Of a stretch of DNA of 6,322 bases, positions 1 through 6,281 are shown piece by piece. A program made the position numbers and the translations under genes. The stretch spans positions 1 through 6,322 of the forward strand of contig JAJDAM010000833.1 of assembly GCA_029261905.1 (NCBI GenBank). The letters are read 5' to 3'. The DNA comes from Deltaproteobacteria bacterium. GTDB lineage: Bacteria > Myxococcota_A > UBA9160 > SMWR01. The notes under the pieces are model-generated. The model saw nothing but the letters and a program-made list of their open reading frames with translations. It was not told the origin of the DNA and ran no database searches. Numbering within the stretch: the first letter of the stretch is position 1; every line of letters begins with the position of its first letter.

Positions 1-234
1 AAGAACTCTTCCCGATAGCTATCCGCGCGGAGTGTGTCGCTGTTGCGGCGATATTCTCCGGGTCTCCCCCGCTGAGCCCAGTAGCCACTGAGGCTGGGGC
101 GAGGGCGCGGCGCACGGAATGGGCCTGCTGAGTACGACGCGCCCTCGCCCCAGCCGTTCGGGCAGCCAAGTCGCTTCCTGAATACCCGCACACAACACCC
201 AATCAAGACCGAACAGCGATGTCGTGGAAACGTT
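1..234. other. Left-edge non-coding stretch
   Basis: No reading frame here has a start, ribosome site or recognisable protein content. On the + strand the frames entering from the left edge stop by about position 134 and match no family I know. One minus-strand frame is open from a GTG at 86-88 out of the window, but it has no Shine-Dalgarno sequence and unremarkable content. The stretch lies downstream of the ABC1 gene, which ends at 235 on the minus strand. It contains a 10-bp palindrome (GATAGCTATC, 14-23) and a strong inverted repeat at 92-155, listed separately. Confidence 0.6.
92..155. repeat. Perfect 18-bp inverted repeat (long GC-rich hairpin)
   Basis: The arm GGCTGGGGCGAGGGCGCG at 92-109 is the exact reverse complement of 138-155, with a 28-base loop at 110-137. 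The stem is almost entirely G-C and should be very stable as RNA or cruciform DNA. It lies about 80 bases past the stop codon of the minus-strand ABC1 gene, so it may be in that transcript's 3' end and act as a terminator or RNA-stabilising structure. Neither side is followed by a T-rich run, so it is not a classical intrinsic terminator. It could also be one copy of a dispersed palindromic repeat; no second copy is in this window. Confidence 0.8.
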
Positions 235-1659
235 CTACCGATCGGCCATGCTGGGTTTCTGTGCCAGGTATTTCAAGACGTAGGGGAGGAACAGTTTCAT
301 CAGGTCGTGATCGGGGGCGATTTCTTCTCCGAGGGCGAAGACGTAGCTCAGGGTTTTTGCGTACAGCAGGAGATCGTTGGGTAGCTGGAGGCCTTCGGTC
401 TGCTGCAGGAGTGCTTTGGCTTCGTCCTTCAGGCCCAGCACTTCGGAGCCGGCGACTTGCAGGGCTCCGCTAGCTCCAATTCGGTCGAACATCTGCGTGA
501 CGGCGGCGCGGACGGATGGTTCGGCTCCCGGTGCGATCATGTCGAGGCGCTGCATTCCGTCGAGGAAGCCGTCGATGTCTCGCTGGACCAGCGCGTAGAT
601 GGCCCGGCGCATCTCGTCGCGGAGTTCGGGGTCGAGGCGGCGGCTCAGGCCGAAATCGACGAACAGCAGGCGAGGGCGCTCGTCGGCTCCCGGCTCGTCG
701 ATGACGAACAGGTTGCCGGGATGCGGATCTGCGTGGAACAGGCCGTCGACGAAAACCTGCTTCGCGTAGGATCGGCCGATCGTACCGAGGATCGTCGCCG
801 GATCGACGCCCAGGCGCTCGAGCCCAGCCGCGTCGTCGACGCGCACCGTCGGGAAGTACTCCATCGTGAGGATTCGGCCGGACGAATGGGAGCCGTGGAC
901 CCGCGGGACGGCGACGCGGTCATCGCCGGAGAGATTTTCTCGGATCTCTCTCGCGATCTCGGCCTCGTGGACGAAATCCAGTTCGCTGCGGAAGCCGGTC
1001 TCGAACTCCGACAGGACCTGGGCCAGGTTGATGCCCGATCGTCGCGTGAGGGATGTCCAGGCCCGAAGCAACCCGCGCGCGATGGCCATGTCTGCGGGCA
1101 CCGAGCCCTGGAGCCAGGGGTATAGGACTTTGACCGCGACAACGGCACCTGACGGGAGCTGTGCGCGGTGCACTTTCGCGATCGACGCGGCGCCCAGCGG
1201 TTCTTCTGCGAAATCCGTGAAAAGCACTTCGAGCGGCTGGCCGAGTTCCGCTTCCACCATGGCCCGCACCCAGCGAAATGGCAGCGGCGGCACACGGTCC
1301 CGAAGCTCCGCCAGCGGAACGGTCACCGATTCGGGCAGCAGGTCGTGCCGGACTGCCGCGAACTGGCCGGCTTTTGCGAACGCGCCTTTCAGCCCGCCCA
1401 GCGTTGCAACCAGACGCTGGGCGGACCGCTGGTTCCATCTCTCGATCCGTATGGGTTGATTGCCCCCCATGATTGCGGCCAGGCCGGTCACGCATCGGTC
1501 CAGGCCGATCTGGAATGCGCACAGCGCCAGGCGAAGAACCTGCTCCAAGCCCCATTTCCGCCAGGCGAAACGCCATGCGAGGCTTGGATGTCTAATGTCT
1601 GGCTGGAGGGACGCTGCGATCGTCGTCTCCGAGGCCGGCGGCGGAACCGCGGTCTGCAT
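235..1659 (-). CDS. ABC1/AarF (UbiB-like) atypical kinase family protein
   Basis: A 474-residue member of the ABC1/UbiB/ADCK protein-kinase-like family, which is linked to ubiquinone and other isoprenoid-lipid metabolism. The family landmarks appear in order: KxGQ motif K96-A-G-Q99; alanine-rich nucleotide loop G156-A-A-S159 followed by IAKVHRA; beta-3 lysine K177 in VAVKVLY; ExD motif E226-L-D228; catalytic loop HADPHPGN (D311, N316); and metal-binding DFG at D335-G337. All expected catalytic residues are present, so it should be active. Known relatives show ATPase-type activity more readily than protein phosphorylation. I see no C-terminal transmembrane hairpin like that of E. coli UbiB, so I do not call it ubiB. 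I chose the ATG at 1657-1659 because GAGGA lies just upstream; an in-frame ATG at 1690-1692, 11 codons earlier, lacks a ribosome site. No other ubiquinone genes are adjacent. Confidence 0.93.
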   Translation of the reverse strand: MQTAVPPPASETTIAASLQPDIRHPSLAWRFAWRKWGLEQVLRLALCAFQIGLDRCVTGLAAIMGGNQPIRIERWNQRSAQRLVATLGGLKGAFAKAGQFAAVRHDLLPESVTVPLAELRDRVPPLPFRWVRAMVEAELGQPLEVLFTDFAEEPLGAASIAKVHRAQLPSGAVVAVKVLYPWLQGSVPADMAIARGLLRAWTSLTRRSGINLAQVLSEFETGFRSELDFVHEAEIAREIRENLSGDDRVAVPRVHGSHSSGRILTMEYFPTVRVDDAAGLERLGVDPATILGTIGRSYAKQVFVDGLFHADPHPGNLFVIDEPGADERPRLLFVDFGLSRRLDPELRDEMRRAIYALVQRDIDGFLDGMQRLDMIAPGAEPSVRAAVTQMFDRIGASGALQVAGSEVLGLKDEAKALLQQTEGLQLPNDLLLYAKTLSYVFALGEEIAPDHDLMKLFLPYVLKYLAQKPSMADR

Positions 1660-1767
1660 CGATCCTCGAACTCCTCTAGTTTCCTGTCGCATGTAGTTTG
1701 CTGTCGCAACAGTGGCAGCTCAAAGACCCTATCGAGGCGAGTGCGGTGTACGACCGAAGGACCGCTC

Positions 1768-1797
1768 TTGACAACGCGCGTGCCAGTAGTTTACAGA
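1768..1797 (+). promoter_or_regulatory. Candidate sigma-70-type promoter for the propeller lipoprotein gene
   Basis: An exact TTGACA at 1768-1773 is followed, after 18 bases, by TACAGA (1792-1797) as a weak -10 box. TTTACA at 1790-1795 (16-base spacing) is an alternative. The site is about 57 bases upstream of the proposed GTG start, a sensible distance. The -35 match is strong and the -10 is poor, so this is a candidate only. Confidence 0.4.
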
Positions 1798-1840
1798 ATC
1801 GTTCCCCCCGACGAGCCGAGCCGCTCTCCGGGAACCCATT

Positions 1841-1845
1841 GGGAG
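1841..1845 (+). promoter_or_regulatory. Ribosome binding site deciding a GTG start
   Basis: GGGAG lies nine bases before the GTG at 1855-1857. The frame stays open upstream to an ATG at 1168, but that part is antisense to the ABC1 gene. This Shine-Dalgarno sequence and the signal peptide right after the GTG fix the real start. Confidence 0.65.
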
Positions 1846-1854
1846 TCTCTTCTC

Positions 1855-3339
1855 GTGTCCAGATCTTCGTGCCTCAGGCCGCTACAGGCGGTCCTACTCA
1901 CCCTGACGGTCAGCCTGTTCGGCTGCCATGTCCTCGATTATTCGCCCCGCTACGCGGAAGGCGAAATCGACATTCTCGACGACCTGTTCGCGGTCTCCGT
2001 CGTAGACGAGGACAATGTCGTAGCGGTCGGGTATCACGGTGCGACCTATTTCACCGAAGACGGCGGCGATAGCTGGTCCAAAGGGTCGAGTGACACATCG
2101 CGATTGCTCTACTCCGTTTCGATGGCGACCAAGAGCATCGGCTGGGCGGTGGGGCAGCTCGGCACGATTGTCCGTACCGAGGACGGCGGCCGCACTTGGA
2201 AGAAGCAACCCAATATCAAAGAGGAAGAAGGCTCCCACCTGTTTGGCGTGCACGCGATCGATTCCAATCGCGCGTGGGTCGTAGGCGTCTGGGGCAGCCG
2301 GATCTTTACCGAAGACGGCGGCAAGACATGGTCCGATCATTCGGTGCCGGTGACGCTCGAGCATCCGATGTTCGTGTGGCTGTCGAGTGAAGACCAGGCG
2401 CGTGTTCGCGCCGGAGAACTCGTCTACGAAGACGTCGGATTGAACAATGTTTCCTGTCTGCCGTTGCCCGCCCAAAAATGCTGGATCGTCGGCGAGTTCG
2501 GGTACATCTACTACTCCGAAGACCTGGGAAAGAATTGGGAGCGGGGTGAGATCCTCGGCGCACAGAGGATGGATCCGATCGAACTCGACTACAACCAGAT
2601 CGGGCTCTCCGAATCGCACGTCGGCTCGCTCGAGGTGTTCGCCAAGAGCATCGAGGACGCGACCCATTTGAACGTGCTGATCGATCCGTTCGCCAACGAA
2701 CGCGAACTGCGCGAGTTCGCCAACGAAGAGGATCCGTCCGAGCTGTTCGACATCCTTTCGGCCCGCGTGGACGAAGTCAAAGCGGTTCTCGAAGAGAACG
2801 GGATCCTGTCCGACCGCATGCGGATTCCGAACAAGCCGCCGTGGGATTTCGAAGATTTCGTCGAACACGATGAGACGTTCCTGCAGCGGTATTTCGATGG
2901 TCGCCGCGCGGAGGTTCCGGGCATCAAGGTTGCCGTGATGCAGAACCCGTACCTGTTCACGATTCGTTTCACGGATGACAACAACGGACTGATCGCAGGT
3001 CTCGGTGGTGTCATCCTGCAGAGTTTCGATGGCGGCAGGAGCTGGCTGTATCGGGAAACCGACCGCAAGCACGCGTTCTTCTCGGTGGCGACCGGAGCCG
3101 ATCGCATCGTTGCCGTTGGGGAAAAGGGGCTGGTGCGCACTTCCAAAGATGGCGGCAATACGTGGATGGAGCCGACCGAGTCGCAGTTCCCGGCGATCTT
3201 CACGTTCATGCGGGACGTCAACTTCGGGCCGCAGAAATCCGTCGGCTATATCGTCGGACAGGCCGGAATGGTGCTGCGGACCAAGGACGCCGGTCAGACC
3301 TGGACCCAGGTGCTGCCACCGGAAAACCGCCGCTCGTAG
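1855..3339 (+). CDS. Ycf48/BNR-repeat beta-propeller lipoprotein
   Basis: A 494-residue exported protein of the Ycf48-like/BNR beta-propeller type. From the GTG start there is a short basic N-terminus, a hydrophobic stretch (about residues 9-22) and a lipobox-like LFGC ending at C24, so it is probably a lipoprotein. Seven Asp-box motifs of the form [ST]xDxGxxW follow at residues 67-74, 108-115, 152-159, 221-228, 390-397, 430-437 and 476-483, consistent with a seven-bladed propeller. Blade spacing is about 40-46 residues, except 69 before the fourth motif and 169 between the fourth and fifth. There a charged, largely helical-looking acidic segment (about 235-350) is inserted. Ycf48 itself assists photosystem II assembly in phototrophs. 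Non-phototrophic bacteria carry many relatives of unclear role, so photosynthesis should not be inferred. A protein-scaffold or assembly role in the envelope is a guess. It converges with the acyl-CoA synthetase gene. Confidence 0.88.
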   Translation: MSRSSCLRPLQAVLLTLTVSLFGCHVLDYSPRYAEGEIDILDDLFAVSVVDEDNVVAVGYHGATYFTEDGGDSWSKGSSDTSRLLYSVSMATKSIGWAVGQLGTIVRTEDGGRTWKKQPNIKEEEGSHLFGVHAIDSNRAWVVGVWGSRIFTEDGGKTWSDHSVPVTLEHPMFVWLSSEDQARVRAGELVYEDVGLNNVSCLPLPAQKCWIVGEFGYIYYSEDLGKNWERGEILGAQRMDPIELDYNQIGLSESHVGSLEVFAKSIEDATHLNVLIDPFANERELREFANEEDPSELFDILSARVDEVKAVLEENGILSDRMRIPNKPPWDFEDFVEHDETFLQRYFDGRRAEVPGIKVAVMQNPYLFTIRFTDDNNGLIAGLGGVILQSFDGGRSWLYRETDRKHAFFSVATGADRIVAVGEKGLVRTSKDGGNTWMEPTESQFPAIFTFMRDVNFGPQKSVGYIVGQAGMVLRTKDAGQTWTQVLPPENRRS

Positions 3340-3395
3340 TTGCGGAAGTAGTTGCGGAAATAGTTGCGGAAGTAGTTGCCGAAATAGCTACCGAG
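3337..3395 (+). repeat. 12-bp tandem repeat, about five units, starting at the stop codon
   Basis: Four full units of TAGTTGCGGAAG or close variants lie at 3337-3348, 3349-3360, 3361-3372 and 3373-3384, followed by a degenerate partial fifth (3385-3395). The first TAG is the stop codon of the propeller gene. Because the unit is 12 bases long, each later unit puts another TAG in the same frame, giving five in-frame stops. In the next frame the array reads as repeated V-V-A-E. It lies in the 3' untranslated region of two converging genes. Confidence 0.9.
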
Positions 3396-3398
3396 TCA

Positions 3399-3438
3399 GC
3401 CGCCGAGTTGTCGACGTGGTCGCTGTCTATTCGGCGGC
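3399..3438. terminator. Possible bidirectional terminator hairpin between convergent genes
   Basis: GCCGCCGA at 3399-3406 pairs exactly with TCGGCGGC at 3431-3438, extendable by a G-T and a T-A pair. The loop of about 20-24 bases itself holds a small CGAC/GTCG stem (3412-3415 with 3419-3422). The right arm overlaps the last codons of the acyl-CoA synthetase gene. There is no T-tract, so classical intrinsic termination is not evident. The position in an 87-base convergent gap is the main reason to list it. Confidence 0.3.
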
Positions 3439-5070
3439 CGTGTTGGCGGCGCTCTCCGAGCGCTCGCGCAACTCGATCCTGCGGATCTTGCCGCTGACGG
3501 TCTTCGGTAACGACTCGACGAATTCGATCTCGCGCGGGTATTTGTAAGGCGCGGTCACGGCTTTGACGTGATCTTGGAGTCGTGTCACGAGTTCAGCATC
3601 GGGCGTGACGCCCTCGCGGAGCACGACGTAGGCCTTGACGATCGAACCGCGGTCTGGGTGCGGGGCCGCAACCGCGGCGGCCTCGACGACATCGGGATGC
3701 TCGATCAGCGCGCTCTCGACTTCGAATGGGCCAATCCGATAGCCGGCCGAGATGATCACGTCATCGGAGCGTCCGACGAACCAGAAGTAGCCGTCTTCAT
3801 CGATCGTGGCCCGGTCCCCCGTCATGTACCAATCGCCGATCCGGCAGCCAGTCGTCGCGGCGTCGTCCTTCCAGTACTCGCGAAACAGACTCGGTGGGTT
3901 CCCGTGTACGGCGATGTCGCCAACCTCGCCGACGGGTACCGGCTTGCCCGAAGCATCGATCGTTTCTACACGGTGCCCTGGCATGGGCAGCCCCATCGAA
4001 CCCGGACGCACCGGGACGCCGGGAAAGTTGCCGACGAGCAGGATCGTTTCGGTCTGGCCGTAGCCGTCGCGGATTGTGATGCCGGTCGCTTCCTTCCACG
4101 CCCGGATGACTTCGGGGTTCAACGGCTCTCCGGCCGACACGCATTCGCGCAGGTTGGGGATCCGCAACTGGCTGAGGTCTTCTTTGACCAACATCCGAAA
4201 TTCCGTCGGAGGAGCACAGAAGATGTGCGGGCCGACTTCCGTGAGGAACTCGAGTTCGCTGCGCGCGTCGAAGCGCCCGTCGAACAACACGACTTCGGCA
4301 CCCACGCTCCAGGGGCCGAAGATCACTCCGTACGCAGCTTTTGCCCATCCCGTGTCACTGGTGGTCCAAAGCCGATCTCCCGGCCGCGCTCCGTGCCAAT
4401 GGGTCGTCGTGTAGCGCTGTGCGTAGGTGTAGGCGTGGCTGTGGAGCACGGCTTTCGGTGGGCCCGTGGTCCCCGATGTGTAGTAGACGAGGGCGGGATC
4501 CGAGGCGGAGTTCGGGTTGCCATCCCAGCCGTCGGAGGCGCTGTCCATTGCACCGCGCAAGTCGATCCAGCCGGGCCGCGATGCGCCGTCGGTCGTGAGC
4601 TCGAGGAAGTGTTGGACACTCGGGATCTCGCTTCGGATCGGATCGACGCTGGCGGTCTGCTCGCTGACGGTGATGATGGCCACCGCGCCGCTGTGTCGTG
4701 CTCGGTAGGCCACATCTTTGGGACGGAGAATCGTCGAACTCGGGATGAGCAGCGCGCCGCATTTGAGCGCGCCGACCGTTACGATCTGCCACTCGGGAAC
4801 GCGCGGGAGCATCAGGATGACCGGGTCGAGCGGCCCCACACCGAGCGACCGCAGCAGGTCTGCGACGCGATTGGATTCGTCTCGGACTTCGGCGAAGGTC
4901 AGCCGTCGCTCGCTTCCGGCTGCATTTTTCCACAACACGGCAGGCTGGTCGGGGTTTTGCGCATGGGCGTCGACGACGTCCCGGCCGAAATTGAACGCCT
5001 CTGGAACATCCCAGCGAAACGAGTCCCGCTGCCGTTGGTAGTGTGCAAGCGCGCTGCTGGTCTCCGACAT
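3427..5070 (-). CDS. Acyl-CoA synthetase, medium-chain (MACS)-like AMP-binding enzyme
   Basis: A 547-residue ANL-superfamily adenylating enzyme that should activate a carboxylic acid with ATP to an acyl-AMP and then form the acyl-CoA in the cytoplasm. Visible motifs: phosphate-binding YYTSGTTGPPK (196-206); SAGEPLNPEV (312-321); YGQTE (337-341); TGD (417-419); the hinge region GRSDDVI (433-439) followed by SAGYRIGPFEVE; and the C-terminal PKTVSGK with catalytic lysine K528. N-terminal FNFGRDVVDAHA and overall length match the medium-chain/branched-chain acyl-CoA synthetase group, but the exact acid cannot be read from sequence. The ATG at 5068-5070 gives the usual family length. A TTG 32 codons upstream (5164-5166) would add a tail that does not look conserved. 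No strong Shine-Dalgarno sequence precedes the ATG; GGAG lies over 20 bases away. No beta-oxidation genes adjoin it. Confidence 0.92.
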   Translation of the reverse strand: MSETSSALAHYQRQRDSFRWDVPEAFNFGRDVVDAHAQNPDQPAVLWKNAAGSERRLTFAEVRDESNRVADLLRSLGVGPLDPVILMLPRVPEWQIVTVGALKCGALLIPSSTILRPKDVAYRARHSGAVAIITVSEQTASVDPIRSEIPSVQHFLELTTDGASRPGWIDLRGAMDSASDGWDGNPNSASDPALVYYTSGTTGPPKAVLHSHAYTYAQRYTTTHWHGARPGDRLWTTSDTGWAKAAYGVIFGPWSVGAEVVLFDGRFDARSELEFLTEVGPHIFCAPPTEFRMLVKEDLSQLRIPNLRECVSAGEPLNPEVIRAWKEATGITIRDGYGQTETILLVGNFPGVPVRPGSMGLPMPGHRVETIDASGKPVPVGEVGDIAVHGNPPSLFREYWKDDAATTGCRIGDWYMTGDRATIDEDGYFWFVGRSDDVIISAGYRIGPFEVESALIEHPDVVEAAAVAAPHPDRGSIVKAYVVLREGVTPDAELVTRLQDHVKAVTAPYKYPREIEFVESLPKTVSGKIRRIELRERSESAANTAAE

Positions 5071-5279
5071 CGTGGCGAACGTAACGCGAGTTGCTCCGGT
5101 CAGCCTCCCGTCGCACTGCGGCTGATTGGGACATTTGGGTCGCGGGGCAGTTTCAAGCGCGTGCAACTCGGTTCGAGCAGTTCGGTACGGCGCCCCGCGC
5201 TATTCGGGGCTATTCTGCCACGGCAACTTGAGTCTCAAGCGCCTCGCCCGCATTGCCGAATCCAGTATCTGGGGGATCT
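5071..5279. promoter_or_regulatory. Divergent intergenic region between acyl-CoA synthetase and response regulator
   Basis: These 209 bases should contain the promoters of both flanking genes, but I see no convincing -35/-10 pair. Short structures are present: a hairpin with arms GCCCCG (5192-5197) and CGGGGC (5205-5210), GCTATTC repeated at 10-base spacing (5199-5205 and 5209-5215), and a 13-bp palindrome at 5227-5239. TCAAGCGC appears twice (5153-5160 and 5235-5242), each copy close to a GCAACT. These could be regulator sites, but chance is not excluded. Confidence 0.4.
5227..5239. promoter_or_regulatory. Palindrome CTTGAGTCTCAAG, candidate operator
   Basis: A perfect 6-bp-arm palindrome around a central T, 40 bases before the regulator's proposed start and in a divergent promoter region. 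The position suits a dimeric transcription factor. I do not recognise it as the site of a known regulator. Confidence 0.3.
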
Positions 5280-6281
5280 GTGAGCTTGTCGGACCAGCGC
5301 CCGATACAACAGGACGCGAGAAACCCTCGGCGTCATCGCGTGGTCGTTGTCGACGACGACCGCCTGATTCGCACGATGGTCGCGGACGCGATCGCGGACC
5401 TCGCGGACGTCGAGCTCTGCGACACCGGTGAGGCTGCACTGCAGATCCTGCGACGGACGCCCATCGACCTCGTGATTTCGGATCTGACGATGCCCGGCAT
5501 GAGCGGTGTCGAGTTGCTCGACCAGGTCAGTCGGGCCCACCCGAATACGGATTTCGTTCTACTGACCGCCAACGCCAGCGTCGAAAGCGCGATCGGCGCG
5601 CTTCGAATGGGAGCGGCCGACTACCTGACCAAGCCGGTTCGCGAAGACGAACTGGTCCTGGTCGTCGAGCGGATCCTTTCGAGACGACAACTGTTCGAAG
5701 AGAACGAGAAGCTGCGCGACACGCTGCGGACCGTCGAATCCTGTCGGAACCTGATGCGCTGCAGCGAGCCGGGTGAAGTGTACGCGGTGGCGCTCGACCT
5801 GCTGCTCCAGAACCTGCCTCGTCAGCGCGGAATCGCACTGTTTCGACGCAGCTCGATCCCGACAAACGGCGTTGCCTTCCGTGGTTTCGACGAAGCCGAG
5901 GCGCGCACGATGCGCGACGTTCTGGTGGACAGCAAGCCGATCAATGTCGATTCGATCGCACAGCTCGAAGTTCTGGATCGGAGCCAACTACACGACACGC
6001 TGTATGATGTCGGGATCGCCACGACGGCGATCGCTGCCATTCCGGTGCGCGGCGCCGAGAAAGAGAGGGGCGTGCTGTGGCTGTTCGAGGACGGACGCCC
6101 GTTCGGCGCGGATGAACTGGAGCGGATCGAGTTGATCGCGGCGCACGCCGAACTGGCATTGCGCAACGCAGAACGGTACAGCCAGGCCAAAGAGCGGGCT
6201 TTCATCGATGATGTGACGTCGGTCTACAACGCCCGCTACCTGTTGCAAGCCGCCGACAACGAGTTGCAGCGAGCCGGGTGA
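5280..6281 (+). CDS. Response regulator, REC-GAF-like-GGDEF, C-terminally truncated
   Basis: As read, this is 333 residues. Residues 20-135 form a receiver domain with acidic pocket D25-D26, phospho-acceptor D68 in SDLTMPGMSG, switch threonine T96, and K118 in LTKP, so it should accept phosphate from a histidine kinase. A charged helical linker (about 130-155) leads into a GAF-like sensory region (about 155-298). Residues 307-332, AFIDDVTSVYNARYL and onward, match the N-terminal edge of GGDEF diguanylate cyclase domains, but the frame then ends before the GGDEF signature. The intact protein was probably a phosphorylation-controlled diguanylate cyclase or a degenerate relative. The stop at 6279-6281 lies inside a copy of 5760-5817 and is probably artefactual. 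I chose GTG at 5280-5282, preceded by GGGGGA with short spacing; TTG at 5286 is an alternative, and TTG at 5253 lacks a good site. No partner kinase is in view. Confidence 0.8.
   Translation: MSLSDQRPIQQDARNPRRHRVVVVDDDRLIRTMVADAIADLADVELCDTGEAALQILRRTPIDLVISDLTMPGMSGVELLDQVSRAHPNTDFVLLTANASVESAIGALRMGAADYLTKPVREDELVLVVERILSRRQLFEENEKLRDTLRTVESCRNLMRCSEPGEVYAVALDLLLQNLPRQRGIALFRRSSIPTNGVAFRGFDEAEARTMRDVLVDSKPINVDSIAQLEVLDRSQLHDTLYDVGIATTAIAAIPVRGAEKERGVLWLFEDGRPFGADELERIELIAAHAELALRNAERYSQAKERAFIDDVTSVYNARYLLQAADNELQRAG
5760..5817 (+). repeat. 58-bp direct repeat, copy 1 (inside the GAF-like region)
   Basis: This segment encodes residues from C161 of the regulator in its normal frame and fits smoothly into the GAF-like region. 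It is identical over 58 bases to 6265-6322. It is the copy in correct context. Confidence 0.95.

Larger units (their letters stand above)
1660..1854. promoter_or_regulatory. Divergent intergenic region between ABC1 gene and propeller gene
   Basis: These 195 bases separate two divergently transcribed genes and should hold both promoters. The + strand side has a consensus -35 box (listed separately). On the minus strand, TTGAGC followed 17 bases later by CAAACT is only a weak candidate promoter for the ABC1 gene. CTGTCGCA occurs twice (1684-1691 and 1701-1708). The second copy is the left part of an imperfect dyad, CTGTCGCAACAG (1701-1712), which could be a regulator site. No small gene is supportable here. 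Confidence 0.5.

Noticed and set aside
1..88. Minus-strand frame from GTG 86-88 running off the left edge
   Set aside because: It has no ribosome site, starts right beside the strong hairpin, and has no recognisable protein content in the 29 codons visible.
1168..1854. Extension of the propeller frame upstream to an ATG at 1168
   Set aside because: It runs antisense through the motif-rich ABC1 gene, and the signal peptide would then be internal. The GTG at 1855 with GGGAG upstream is the sensible start.
1894..3072. 392-residue open frame on the minus strand opposite the propeller gene
   Set aside because: No recognisable domain. The + strand frame has seven Asp boxes and a signal peptide, so this is a GC-driven shadow.
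3337..3395. Tandem repeat considered as a CRISPR array
   Set aside because: Units are 12 bp and directly adjacent with no spacers, and no cas gene is present.
3162..3497. Frame containing V-V-A-E repeats as a small gene
   Set aside because: Most of it overlaps the propeller gene out of frame, and the repeated peptide is simply the tandem DNA repeat read in another frame.
5071..5166. N-terminal extension of the acyl-CoA synthetase to a TTG at 5164-5166
   Set aside because: The added 32 residues do not look like part of the family, and the ATG at 5068-5070 gives the expected length.
3568..5283. 571-residue open frame on the + strand antisense to the acyl-CoA synthetase
   Set aside because: It is longer than the enzyme frame but shows no family motif and lacks a credible ribosome site. 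The opposite strand has every ANL motif in order. Long antisense frames are expected in GC-rich genes.
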